Assembly: GCF_001442615.1 (NCBI RefSeq)
Contig: NZ_LMXN01000008.1
Span: 62,001-126,000, forward strand
Reading direction: 5' to 3'
Origin: Algoriphagus resistens
Lineage (GTDB): Bacteria > Bacteroidota > Bacteroidia > Cytophagales > Cyclobacteriaceae
DNA length: 64,000 bases
Numbering within the stretch: position 1 is the first letter of the stretch; each line of letters starts with the position of its first letter. The position numbers were made by a program, and so were the translations under genes. Positions 52,671 through 61,890 of the stretch are shown piece by piece. The notes below the pieces were generated by a model. The model worked only from the letters and a program-made list of their open reading frames with translations, was not told where the DNA came from and searched no databases.

Positions 52671-54425
52671 TCAATCCCAACCTGGATTTTGTTCCAGATT
52701 TGGGTTAAGGACTATATCCGTATTAGAGATTGGATGCAGGTACTTTTTCTCTGGGAATTCCCTGTCCTCATCATCTCTCCAGATCAAATGCCCTTTGGTA
52801 CCTTCCGAAAGCTGGGATGCACTGCCGTCGATGATAAAATAGATGACTCCTGGAACTTTTGAATCAGGCACTGTTTGCACGAAAGCTACGTCAGGGGTGT
52901 CATTGCCATCAAGATCCATTGGTATATCCAAGCCCGGAACGTAAATTCCTTTCCACTGCATTTCTATCAACTCTCCTTTTTTCCAGCGGAGCAAATCGTC
53001 GTAACGGAATCCTTCATAGCAAAGCTCAATGCCTCTTTCTCTTCTGATCTCAAGCAAAAATTTATCACTTATCCCCGGGAAATAGGTAGTTTGAAGGTAA
53101 CTATCGGAAGTCGTAGGTACAGCCGGGTTTACACCAGCCCGCTCACGAAGGAGCGCAATAGTCTGATTCCATACACTTTCATCAAACTGTCCTAATTCTG
53201 CCTTCGCCTCTGCATAATTCAAGAGAACTTCTGCATACCTGATCAAAGGAATAGAGTTATAGGATTCGGATACCCCATCCAGCCCCTTATCATCCAAACT
53301 ATGTTTTAGAATATGGTAACCTGTAAATGTATACCCGAAATTCGGGGGAGCCGGGCTTCCGTCACTACGGGTATACCCAAGCGAACGTACTGTTTGGGCC
53401 AAGCGGTAATCACGGTCTTTCATTTCATCCACAAAAAGAATTTCATCAAACCCTTCTTTGTCAGAAAACCGTGATCCATCTGTCATCAGGTAAGTATTGA
53501 CGAACTGCTTATTCAATCCCCAGCGGGCGCCATAGGTGGCACTGTTGAACTTCCAGGTGATATTATGCCACCTTCTTAGTGCGTTATTGTACACCACCGC
53601 CAGCATGATTTCTGTATTTATTGGGTTTTCGCTAGTAAACAAGACCCTGTAATCCGTCGAAGCATCCCCCGTACTATAGATAGAATATGTGCCGGCGTCC
53701 ATTACTTTTTTGGCGGCATTCGCAGCTTCAGTCAGAAATTCATCTGCCGAGTTGACAAGTCCGGCCTCCGGATGATATTTTCTGAATGTTCCTTCGAAAA
53801 GTGCTACTCTTGATTTGAATGCCAATGCTACCTGACGGGTGACCATGGAGGAAGTATTGTCCTTTGTATCCCGGATATGCTCCACGGCGAAATCCAAGTC
53901 TTCCATAACATTGGCCATAACCAATTCCCGGGGATCCCTCGGCTTATATAATTCTTCCTCATCTGTAGTATCCAACGTTTGTCCATACCAAGGCACATCT
54001 CCGTAGCGCTTTACCTTCTCAAAATAAAACCATGCCCGGAAGAATCTTGCGATACCCTCATAGTGATCTCTCGCTTCTTGCGGGATGATTTCCTGATTAA
54101 AGTTTTCAAGGAAATAATTTATATTCCTTAGGTCTGTCCAGTTCCATGCTCCCTCATCCACTGATGAGTAGGTCCCGGCGATGAAAGTCGGAGATTGGTT
54201 TTTTGAGGTAAAATCTCCCAATTCATCACTTTGAACCACTTCGAGACCTCCTGGAAGCATTCTTTGGTAAAAGGAAGTGGTATACAATTCAAGATCTTTT
54301 TCGGACTGGAAAAAGGTATTTGGTACCAGTCTATCCATTGGCTCAGTTTCCAGAAAGTCTTCGCAAGAGCTGAATGACATGATGGAAAGTATAGCCGTAG
54401 AAAATATTATCAATGATTTTTTCAT
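52671..54425 (-). CDS. SusD/RagB-family nutrient-binding lipoprotein
   Basis: The 584-residue surface lipoprotein forms the lid of the SusC channel. Signal II with SFSSCEDFLE (Cys near residue 21), the SusD-type opening LETEPMDRLVPNTFFQSEKDLE, a TPR-like core with RAWFYFEKVKRYGDVPW near 130 and the C-terminal RRERGIELCYEGFRYDDLLRWKKGE stretch near 470 are all typical. It follows susC by 19 bases. The ligand is unknown; the linked genes point to a phosphorylated compound. Confidence 0.93.
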   Translation of the reverse strand: MKKSLIIFSTAILSIMSFSSCEDFLETEPMDRLVPNTFFQSEKDLELYTTSFYQRMLPGGLEVVQSDELGDFTSKNQSPTFIAGTYSSVDEGAWNWTDLRNINYFLENFNQEIIPQEARDHYEGIARFFRAWFYFEKVKRYGDVPWYGQTLDTTDEEELYKPRDPRELVMANVMEDLDFAVEHIRDTKDNTSSMVTRQVALAFKSRVALFEGTFRKYHPEAGLVNSADEFLTEAANAAKKVMDAGTYSIYSTGDASTDYRVLFTSENPINTEIMLAVVYNNALRRWHNITWKFNSATYGARWGLNKQFVNTYLMTDGSRFSDKEGFDEILFVDEMKDRDYRLAQTVRSLGYTRSDGSPAPPNFGYTFTGYHILKHSLDDKGLDGVSESYNSIPLIRYAEVLLNYAEAKAELGQFDESVWNQTIALLRERAGVNPAVPTTSDSYLQTTYFPGISDKFLLEIRRERGIELCYEGFRYDDLLRWKKGELIEMQWKGIYVPGLDIPMDLDGNDTPDVAFVQTVPDSKVPGVIYFIIDGSASQLSEGTKGHLIWRDDEDREFPEKKYLHPISNTDIVLNPNLEQNPGWD

Positions 54426-54444
54426 AATCAGATAGTTTCAATTG

Positions 54445-57400
54445 TTAGAAAGAAAGATTCAAACCCACTGTATAGGTTTTGAGCATAGGATAGGCATCGC
54501 CCTGACCATGACTGTTGGTCATATCTCCAGTTGGCGCTTCGATAATTTCGGGATCAAAGTTGTCCGTGTGTTTGTAAAGGCCTGAGAAGGTCAGAATATT
54601 CTGTCCGCTCACATATACCATAGCTTTCTTCATCCCTATCTTGTCCAAAAGGTGGGCAGGAATGGAGTAATCCAAGGTTACATTTTTTAAGCGTAAGTAG
54701 CTGGCGTCCTGAAGATATCTTGTTTGCGGAGCTCCGAGTGATCTGTTGGTTCCCAAAGCAGTATACCCTCTGAATCTTGGAAAATAGGCATCCGGATTAT
54801 CTTCTGTCCAAATATCATCCATCATCATTTTGGGCTGAAAACCATAGGGCCTGTTGTATGGTCCGTAAAACAAATCCGCCTCAGGTGCGAAATACCAGTC
54901 ACGCTTGCCTACTCCCTGAAAGAATGCTGATATTCCAAAGCCATTCCAGTTGCCTGAAAGCGTAAATCCAAACTGATATCTCGGGGCGTTGTTCCCGATG
55001 ATTCTTCTGTCCCCAGGATCATTTACTGTGTTTGTTCCCTGATTGATTACTCCATCGTTGTTCAGGTCCGCAAACTTCAAGTCACCGGCAAGCCATTGTC
55101 TGTTGTTAGAGTTGATCAGGAAGCTTTGGTCGGCATGATTGGCAACATCTTCTTCAGAAGAGAAAAAACCCATTGTCTCATATCCCCAGATTTCTCCGAT
55201 TGTTGAACCCTCATAATAGGTGCTGGAGATTAGTTTATTGGGATTGTTGAATTTGGTAATTTCGGCTTGGCTGTCCCAGACCGAACCGGATATGCTATAG
55301 CTGAATGGCTTAGAACCCATAGCGAATTCATCTCTCCATGCCATGGTATATTCCCAGCCTTTCGTAGAAAGATCCGCGAAGTTGCCATATGGGACCGTCG
55401 CTCCAAAAACATTTGGAAGTGGCTCTCCATAAGTAAACATATCCGTGGTCAGTCGGTTATACCAATCAAAGCTTAGCGTAAATTTGCCAGAAAGCAAGGA
55501 AGCATCCATTCCTATGTCAAAGGTGGTGGCTTTCTCCCAAGTCAAGCCGTTGGGAATTGCTCCGGGCAGGTAGGTATATCCTTTCTGTATACCATCTAAA
55601 ATCACGCTTGTTTTGGCCACTGACATTGTTTCCATATAGCGATAGGGCGCCACATTTCCATTTCCAAGCGTACCATAGGAAGAGCGGATCTTGAGGTTAT
55701 CCAACCAGCTTTTGGTATTGCCCATGAAGCCTTCCTCAGAAATATTCCACCCTGCCGAAACGGAAGGGAAGAACCCAAAACGCTGGTCGCTTGGGAATTT
55801 GGATGAACCATCATAGCGGCCATTGAATTCCAACAAATACTTCTCTTTAAAACGGTAGTTTAACCTGTAAAATACCCCCATGTATTTCCACTCACTTCCC
55901 CCTCCTCTAATGGTATAATTGAGCCCATCCAATAGATTAAAATCAGGCTTGGTCTCCACCAATAGCCCATCCCGCTGGGAATCCAGATTTTCTAAACGGT
56001 TGCTCTCCACATTATAGCCCATTAACAAACTGAAGTCATGCACCTCATTCAAGTTCTTCTTAAGTTCGGCTGTAATATTTGACCCCCAATAGGTTGTCTC
56101 GTCGGTGAGTTGACGGAGTAGGCTTTGTCCGAAGTGGGAGCTCTGTCCCGGTGCGGTGCTGAAGTCCACGAAATTATTGAAGCGTGCATCCTTGTTAAAG
56201 TTTTTAGAGAAGGTGAAATTGGCCTTGAGAGTCAAAAAGTCGGCAAAGGGAGTTGCCGTAAGAGATGGTGTGTTTCTGATAAAAAATTTACTCTGGTCTG
56301 ATTTGCTGCTACCATCTACATAGGACGCTCCTATGTAAGACCCTGATTGGGTAAAGCTGCCGTCTGGATTCTGCATCACCGCCATAGGAAAGCCCTGAAC
56401 GGCTAAATACCTCCAAATCCCTGCATCGCCATTTGCAAGGAGCGGATACTCATATTTGTAAGTACTGAGGTCAAAGTTGTTTTCCAGAGACAACCAGTCT
56501 GTCAGGTTTACAGCTCCTTTTGCACGGAGATTATATTTGTTGAAATTATCCGAAGAATAGTTGAAGATCCCATCTTGATGATAATACAGGCCTGAGATGT
56601 AATAGCTTGCCTTATCAGATGCTCCTGATGCACTGATAGATGCTTCAGTCGCAGGCATATTGTCTTTATGCAGGTATTTGAACCAATCTGTATTCCCAAA
56701 ATACTCATACCTATTTAGCTCTTCATTGAAAACCGTTTCCGGAAGATTAGGATTTTCGTTATGGTTTTTCAGTTCTTCCAGGTATTCCAGAGAAAACGGA
56801 AAAATACTGTTTACAGAAATCGGATGGGTTTTGTAATCGTACCAAGCAAAGAAGGCCTCATCAAAATTCTTCGCCCATTCATAGCCATTGGTAACTAAAT
56901 TGGGCACTACCGTCCGCTGATTTACAGAATGGCTAATTTTCACATCCACCCCGGAAGATCCTTTTTTGGGATTTTTTGTTGTGATTAAAACCACACCAAA
57001 AGCTGCTCTAGATCCATAGACCGCCGCAGAAGAAGCATCCTTTAGGATAGATACACTTTCCACATCATTGGGATTCACCAGATTGGCATCCCCCTCTACC
57101 CCATCGATTAATACCAACGCATCACCACCTGCTCCTATGGAAGTAGCACCACGGATATTAAAAGCTGCAGACCGGGTTGGGCTACCGTCCACCATTTTGA
57201 TATTCAGGTTGGGAAGAGCTCCCTGAAGCATTCTGGTCAAGTTTGGGGAAGGTCTATTTTCAATAGCCTCTGTTCCTATCTGGGAAACAGCTCCTGTCAG
57301 ATTTACTTTTTTCTGTGTACCATAGCCAACCACCACTACTTCAGCCAACTCCTGCGGAATCAGTAAAAAGGTCATTTCATCTTCACTGATAACAATTACT

Positions 57401-57963
57401 TCGGGGTTATACCCCAAGGCCGAAGCCCTGATTTCTTTCCCTAGGAGAACCTCATCGATTTCCAGTGACCAGTTACCGTCCAGATCTGCTATAGCACCCT
57501 GGCTGGTTTCGGAAATAAAAACACTTGCTCCCATAATGGGTTCTTGGGTCTCTGCGTCCAAAATCCTTCCTGAGATTTTCATCTTCACTTCAATAGGTGT
57601 CTTTGTATTCTTATCTGTTGGTTTTACAGCTATTGATTCATTGACTTGCCTGAAACCCAGTTTTGTCTGCGCAGCCACTTCATAAAGCAAGGTCTCCAGG
57701 TCTGTATTGCCAGAGAGAGAAATTTGTTTGTTTTCCACGGTTTCAGGATTGAAGTGAAACCTAAATTCTGATTGCTTTTCCACCAGATGAAAAAAATCCA
57801 AAACAGAGGTTTTGTTAGACTGGATCGTTATCTGTGTCAGATTAAGATGTTGTGCATGTGAGCTACTGGCTAAGGCCAGACCACTCAGGCAATAAGCCAA
57901 CGTGAAGCCAACCATGAGGCACTTGCACGTATCCCACATGAGTTGTAGTAGTTTTTTTTTCAT
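54445..57963 (-). CDS. SusC/RagA-family TonB-dependent transporter with STN domain
   Basis: Outer-membrane importer of 1172 residues from ATG 57963; 15 earlier codons are open but precede the likely signal peptide. Order: signal peptide with long n-region, an STN domain (residues ~50-115), a carboxypeptidase-regulatory-like domain (~125-205, ISGRILDAETQEPIMGAS), the TonB box/plug with VVVGYGTQKKVNLTGAVS near 210 and VLIDGVEGD, then the 22-strand barrel ending in an aromatic LNLSF. The STN domain is the part that signals to a FecR anti-sigma factor, encoded just upstream with its sigma factor, so import and expression are coupled. Confidence 0.95.
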   Translation of the reverse strand: MKKKLLQLMWDTCKCLMVGFTLAYCLSGLALASSSHAQHLNLTQITIQSNKTSVLDFFHLVEKQSEFRFHFNPETVENKQISLSGNTDLETLLYEVAAQTKLGFRQVNESIAVKPTDKNTKTPIEVKMKISGRILDAETQEPIMGASVFISETSQGAIADLDGNWSLEIDEVLLGKEIRASALGYNPEVIVISEDEMTFLLIPQELAEVVVVGYGTQKKVNLTGAVSQIGTEAIENRPSPNLTRMLQGALPNLNIKMVDGSPTRSAAFNIRGATSIGAGGDALVLIDGVEGDANLVNPNDVESVSILKDASSAAVYGSRAAFGVVLITTKNPKKGSSGVDVKISHSVNQRTVVPNLVTNGYEWAKNFDEAFFAWYDYKTHPISVNSIFPFSLEYLEELKNHNENPNLPETVFNEELNRYEYFGNTDWFKYLHKDNMPATEASISASGASDKASYYISGLYYHQDGIFNYSSDNFNKYNLRAKGAVNLTDWLSLENNFDLSTYKYEYPLLANGDAGIWRYLAVQGFPMAVMQNPDGSFTQSGSYIGASYVDGSSKSDQSKFFIRNTPSLTATPFADFLTLKANFTFSKNFNKDARFNNFVDFSTAPGQSSHFGQSLLRQLTDETTYWGSNITAELKKNLNEVHDFSLLMGYNVESNRLENLDSQRDGLLVETKPDFNLLDGLNYTIRGGGSEWKYMGVFYRLNYRFKEKYLLEFNGRYDGSSKFPSDQRFGFFPSVSAGWNISEEGFMGNTKSWLDNLKIRSSYGTLGNGNVAPYRYMETMSVAKTSVILDGIQKGYTYLPGAIPNGLTWEKATTFDIGMDASLLSGKFTLSFDWYNRLTTDMFTYGEPLPNVFGATVPYGNFADLSTKGWEYTMAWRDEFAMGSKPFSYSISGSVWDSQAEITKFNNPNKLISSTYYEGSTIGEIWGYETMGFFSSEEDVANHADQSFLINSNNRQWLAGDLKFADLNNDGVINQGTNTVNDPGDRRIIGNNAPRYQFGFTLSGNWNGFGISAFFQGVGKRDWYFAPEADLFYGPYNRPYGFQPKMMMDDIWTEDNPDAYFPRFRGYTALGTNRSLGAPQTRYLQDASYLRLKNVTLDYSIPAHLLDKIGMKKAMVYVSGQNILTFSGLYKHTDNFDPEIIEAPTGDMTNSHGQGDAYPMLKTYTVGLNLSF

Positions 57964-58080
57964 AATTTTGATAAATAAAGGTTGGGACTTGAGGTGTCGC
58001 ATCGCCAAAATTGTACACCATCAAGTCAGTTAATCATTCGATCTTTTGTCCGGTGGTTCTAGTAATCACCGGATTTTTCA

Positions 58081-59043
58081 TTAACAGGGGTTCACATCTA
58101 TGGTGACATTGGCATCATTTATTTTATAGGTTAGATTAAGCGTATAGCTGAGGGTCTCCAGAATTTGTTCCAGGCTTGCCTGAGTGAATTCTCCGGTATA
58201 ATGACAGTTTGGACCCTTCCCATTTATTTCGATAGTCACAGCATACCAACTTTTCAAGGTGGATTGGATCATGTCAATAGTTGCATTGTCAAACGTGATT
58301 TTACCAAGCCTCCAACCCGGAAGCTCTGCAACATCGAACTGCTCCATTTCACTAAAACCTTCCTGGGCTGTCCAACTGATTTTTTCCCCCATCAATAGAA
58401 TAGTTGATTCCTTTTCAGACTGCTGTTCCGAAAATTTGACCCTTCCGGAATAAACAGACAGCTCTACTCCCGATTGATGGTAAGATTTAAGGTTGAAGGA
58501 TGTACCAAGAACTTCTGTAGCCACTGTTCCTGTCATAATTTTAAAAGGAGATTCAGGATTGGTTGTGACTTCAAAAAAAGCTTCCCCGGATAAACTGACT
58601 TGTCGATTGGTAGGAAAATCTGCTGCATACTCAAGTTTCGATCCGGTACTCAGCCAGACTTTGCTCCCATCTGGAAGTTGAAAAGCAGACACTTTCCCGA
58701 TAGCATTGCTATACGCTCCTGCGGCGAGAGTAGCCGTCCCTGCATCTGGTAGGCCAGTAATGAGGCCATAACCAGCTCCGCAAAATAAAAGGAGGATTGC
58801 CGCTTTCCAGATCCAACTGCCGAAACCTATTTTTTTTCTCCTCCTGGTTACTTTGTCAGCATGAATTTTATTGTGGATGTTTTCCCAGGCTTGCAATTTG
58901 ATCCGATTGCTATCTGAAATAGATTTGGATACATCCTCATTTAGGGAGTTATACCAATGGTTCAGTTCTTCGAGCGGGGATATATCCTGCTCTTCTTTAC
59001 TAAAAAGCTTCCTTAACTGTACTTTGATTTTTTGTGAATTCAT
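58081..59043 (-). CDS. FecR-family anti-sigma factor
   Basis: The 320-residue inner-membrane protein has a cytoplasmic N-terminus (~70 residues) to hold the sigma factor, one transmembrane helix (IWKAAILLLFCGAGYGLI, residues ~80-98) and a periplasmic FecR domain (FQLPDGSKVWLSTGSKLEY, then FEVTTNPESPFKI). The C-terminal DUF4974-like segment (KITFDNATIDMIQSTLKSW) would contact the STN domain of SusC. Gene order sigma-FecR-SusC-SusD is the standard trans-envelope regulation unit of Bacteroidota. Confidence 0.92.
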   Translation of the reverse strand: MNSQKIKVQLRKLFSKEEQDISPLEELNHWYNSLNEDVSKSISDSNRIKLQAWENIHNKIHADKVTRRRKKIGFGSWIWKAAILLLFCGAGYGLITGLPDAGTATLAAGAYSNAIGKVSAFQLPDGSKVWLSTGSKLEYAADFPTNRQVSLSGEAFFEVTTNPESPFKIMTGTVATEVLGTSFNLKSYHQSGVELSVYSGRVKFSEQQSEKESTILLMGEKISWTAQEGFSEMEQFDVAELPGWRLGKITFDNATIDMIQSTLKSWYAVTIEINGKGPNCHYTGEFTQASLEQILETLSYTLNLTYKINDANVTIDVNPC

Positions 59044-59152
59044 AACCTGTCTCTTCCTTCTAAAGAGACCTGATCCACAGCTTTCATCTAGTCCTGAACA
59101 ATTATTGAATCATGAATTAAAAATTCTGTTTAGTAACAAAATGATAACTGGA

Positions 59153-59740
59153 TCAAGTGATCACAATTGAGAGTAATGCCACGGCTATCAGGTTATTTTC
59201 CAACTGTGCCTGAAGCTTGGAATTGGCCTGACTTAGATGATTTCTTACAGTGGACTCTGTGATGCAATAGGTTTCCGCCAGTTCTTTTACAGTCTTGTTT
59301 TCAAACCTGTTCTGAATAAAAATCTGCCTGCTTCTCATTGGTAATTCTTCAATTCTATCCATTAAAAAAGTATAGAGTTCATTAAACTCCATGATCTTAA
59401 AACCATCAATTGAGTCACTGTAGGAACTGTTCGGCTGTATAGAATCCAACGCATCAAATATTATTTTATCCTGATCTATCCATTTAAAAAACTGATACTT
59501 CAGCATGGTGACCAAATAGTTTTGAAGATTATTTATTTCTCCAATGCGCTTTCTGTATTTCCAAAAATTGATAAAAGTTTCCTGGGCCAAGTCCATGGCC
59601 AAATCCTGTGATCTGGTTTTTTTGAGAGCATGAGCAAACAGTATCTCCCAGTACCGATCGAATAGCACCCTGAAGGAAGCATCATCGTCCTCCTCTTGGA
59701 TCTTGCGAAGGAGTAGCTGTTCGTTTACTATTGCTTTCAT
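59153..59740 (-). CDS. ECF RNA polymerase sigma factor (Bacteroidota SusCD-linked type)
   Basis: The 195-residue sigma-70 family factor has region 2 (FRVLFDRYWEILFAHALKKTRSQDLAMDLAQETFINFWKYR, residues ~25-65) and region 4 with MRSRQIFIQNRFENKTVKELAETYCITESTVRNHLSQA (residues ~138-175). It should direct transcription of the susC-susD-phosphodiesterase operon when released by the FecR protein that follows 110 bases downstream. Confidence 0.93.
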   Translation of the reverse strand: MKAIVNEQLLLRKIQEEDDDASFRVLFDRYWEILFAHALKKTRSQDLAMDLAQETFINFWKYRKRIGEINNLQNYLVTMLKYQFFKWIDQDKIIFDALDSIQPNSSYSDSIDGFKIMEFNELYTFLMDRIEELPMRSRQIFIQNRFENKTVKELAETYCITESTVRNHLSQANSKLQAQLENNLIAVALLSIVIT

Positions 59741-59998
59741 GCACGAAAATTTAACGTAAAGTTACCTGAAGGAGCAGTGCCCGAAGAAATATTGGTGTTA
59801 ACAATAAGTTATGATTGGATACAGATATCTGACTAAATTAAGGTATGTATAACCTATCTGCGCAATGGAAAAGAGAATTAGACTTGTTCTTTTATCATCT
59901 AAACCTGTAAAAAAATGAACGTGGCAACATACTCTTTCAGCAATTCCAATTTAATAATTTGATAAACAGTATCTCATGCAAGAAAAATGGGGAATAGG

Positions 59999-60006
59999 TA
60001 ATTTTG
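59999..60006 (+). promoter_or_regulatory. -7 promoter box upstream of phoD
   Basis: TAATTTTG, a perfect TAnnTTTG box, 47 bases before ATG 60054 and inside the longer possible reading frame. This supports 60054 as the start. No Pho-box-like repeats were recognised. A -33 TTG at standard spacing is missing. Confidence 0.4.
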
Positions 60007-60053
60007 GGCAGCCTATAGATTTACCTATTTTTCTCTTCATTTATCTCTCTGCC

Positions 60054-61679
60054 ATGGAATCCCCATCAAAGCTCAGGCAACCTCATTTGCTCATCAGCTC
60101 CGAAAAAATAGACCGTAGAACCTTTCTGCAGAAGTCGGCACTTAGCCTATCGGGGGTAAGTCTTTTGGGGTCGCTCCCTTTTTCTTCACAAGCGGAAGAT
60201 CTCAATGACTATCCTTTTACACTTGGGGTTGCTTCTGGAGAGCCATTGCCTGACGGCATAGTACTCTGGACCAGGCTTGCGCCAAAGCCTCTGGAAGGCG
60301 GAGGACTTAAGGATCAGGAAATAGAGGTATACTGGGAAATAGCGTCAGACCCTGAGTTCAGTGATATAGTGCAGCATGGGACAGAATTGGCCACAAAAGA
60401 TTTTGCACATTCTGTACACGTGGAGGTAGCCGGTCTATCTCCTTCAAGCTATTACTACTATCGGTTCAAGACCGGTGAGGTTGTATCCCAAACAGGTAAG
60501 ACTAAAACGGCTCCCGCATTGGGCTCAGATCTTGCTGAGTTAAAATTCGCCATTGCTTCCTGCCAAAACTACTCTGCGGGGCTATATACGGCCTATGATC
60601 ATATGGTAAAAGAAGATTTGGACGTAGTTTTCTTTCTGGGTGATTATATCTATGAAAAAGCAAGTGGCGCAAATGCTCTTCGAAAGCATCTTCCGGATAA
60701 GGAAATTAGGTCATTGGAGGATTATAGAATCAGGTACGCTCAATATAAGAGCGATCCTTCCTTAATGGCGGCACATGCAGCTTTTCCATGGATAGTAGTC
60801 CCTGATGATCATGAGGTCAAAAACAACTGGGGCGGAGATGGCCCTCCTTACGATGACAATGCTTCATTTTTACAACGAAGATCGGTGGCCTTTCAGGCTT
60901 ATTATGAGCATATGCCTTTGAGAAAAACCTCAATCCCTGAAGGGATAGCAATGCGTGTTTATAGAAAGTTTAGCTTCGGCAACCTTGCAGAATTTTCCAT
61001 GCTGGATACCCGACAATTTCGGACAGATTTTGCCTGCAGTGGAAACTGGGAGGAGAACTGCGCTGCACGCTTTGATCCCGGTAGAACGATGCTGGGTGAA
61101 GTCCAGGAAAATTGGTTGACCGAGAATCTTTCCCAGTCTGCATGTACCTGGAATATTCTGGGACAGCAGGTAAGGATGGCCCAGGTTGGTAGAAAAATGG
61201 ACGGGACTATTAAATATGCAGCAGATTCCTGGGATGGATATGCCGCTACCAGAAATAGATTGATGAGCAGTATCAAGGATAATCAAGTAAAGAATCTGGT
61301 CGTACTTACAGGGGATTCCCATAAGAATTGGGTGAATGAACTACGCCTGAATCCTGATGATCCTCAATCCGAAGTGATAGGCACTGAATTTATGGGAACC
61401 AGCATCAGCAGCGCCGGAGATGGCAAAGAATTTTCCGACATAGGTCTGGAACTTATGGAAATCAATCCCGACATCAAGTTTTATAATGAGCAGAGAGGCT
61501 ATGTGGTGCTGGTGGCCAAACCTGATGAGCTTAGGGCTGACTTCAAGGTAATGCCTTTTGTCACACTTCCTGATGCGCCTATCCATACCATCGCTTCTTT
61601 CATTATAGCGAATGGAATTGCAGGATTGAGCCCAAGCAATCGGGATACGGCAACTACTGTGGCCCAAGCACTGGTATAG
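60054..61679 (+). CDS. Alkaline phosphatase D (PhoD) family, Tat-exported
   Basis: The 541-residue protein from ATG 60054 has a twin-arginine signal (DRRTFLQKSALSLSG, residues ~20-34), the PhoD N-domain (FTLGVASGEPLPDGIVLWTRLAP, residues ~50-72) and the metallophosphatase core: FFLGDYIYE near 200, VPDDHEVKNNWGG near 250 and LTGDSHKNW near 425. PhoD enzymes are phosphodiesterases/phosphomonoesterases that use Ca and Fe. It is divergent from the sigma/FecR/SusCD-phosphodiesterase locus, suggesting a shared phosphorus theme. The frame is open from 59976 but that stretch overlaps the promoter box. Confidence 0.92.
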   Translation: MESPSKLRQPHLLISSEKIDRRTFLQKSALSLSGVSLLGSLPFSSQAEDLNDYPFTLGVASGEPLPDGIVLWTRLAPKPLEGGGLKDQEIEVYWEIASDPEFSDIVQHGTELATKDFAHSVHVEVAGLSPSSYYYYRFKTGEVVSQTGKTKTAPALGSDLAELKFAIASCQNYSAGLYTAYDHMVKEDLDVVFFLGDYIYEKASGANALRKHLPDKEIRSLEDYRIRYAQYKSDPSLMAAHAAFPWIVVPDDHEVKNNWGGDGPPYDDNASFLQRRSVAFQAYYEHMPLRKTSIPEGIAMRVYRKFSFGNLAEFSMLDTRQFRTDFACSGNWEENCAARFDPGRTMLGEVQENWLTENLSQSACTWNILGQQVRMAQVGRKMDGTIKYAADSWDGYAATRNRLMSSIKDNQVKNLVVLTGDSHKNWVNELRLNPDDPQSEVIGTEFMGTSISSAGDGKEFSDIGLELMEINPDIKFYNEQRGYVVLVAKPDELRADFKVMPFVTLPDAPIHTIASFIIANGIAGLSPSNRDTATTVAQALV

Positions 61680-61890
61680 TTTGGCGGGTTCCGCCTCTGC
61701 CAAGTAGTTAGCGCCTTTGGTTGTCAAAGGTGGGCGGATTCGGAGCATTCTGAAGGAAAAGGAGGGTAAGATCCAAAACAGTGGGACTGGGGATTAGCAA
61801 ACATGACGAAGGCGAGTCATATTTAATTTCTGGGGTTATGTCAATAAATAACACGACCGCATTTCAAAAACCACATATCCAGCAGTGCAA
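61680..61890. other. Convergent intergenic region with a weak hairpin
   Basis: About 210 bases between the phoD stop and the permease stop. A CCTTTG/CAAAGG hairpin at about 61717-61732 lacks a T-run, so a terminator is not claimed. Confidence 0.35.

Noticed and set aside
59976-60053. Longer N-terminus for PhoD
   Set aside because: It would contain the -7 promoter box and push the twin-arginine motif too far inside.
61711-61735. Terminator after phoD
   Set aside because: The CCTTTG/CAAAGG hairpin has no following T-run and a weak stem.
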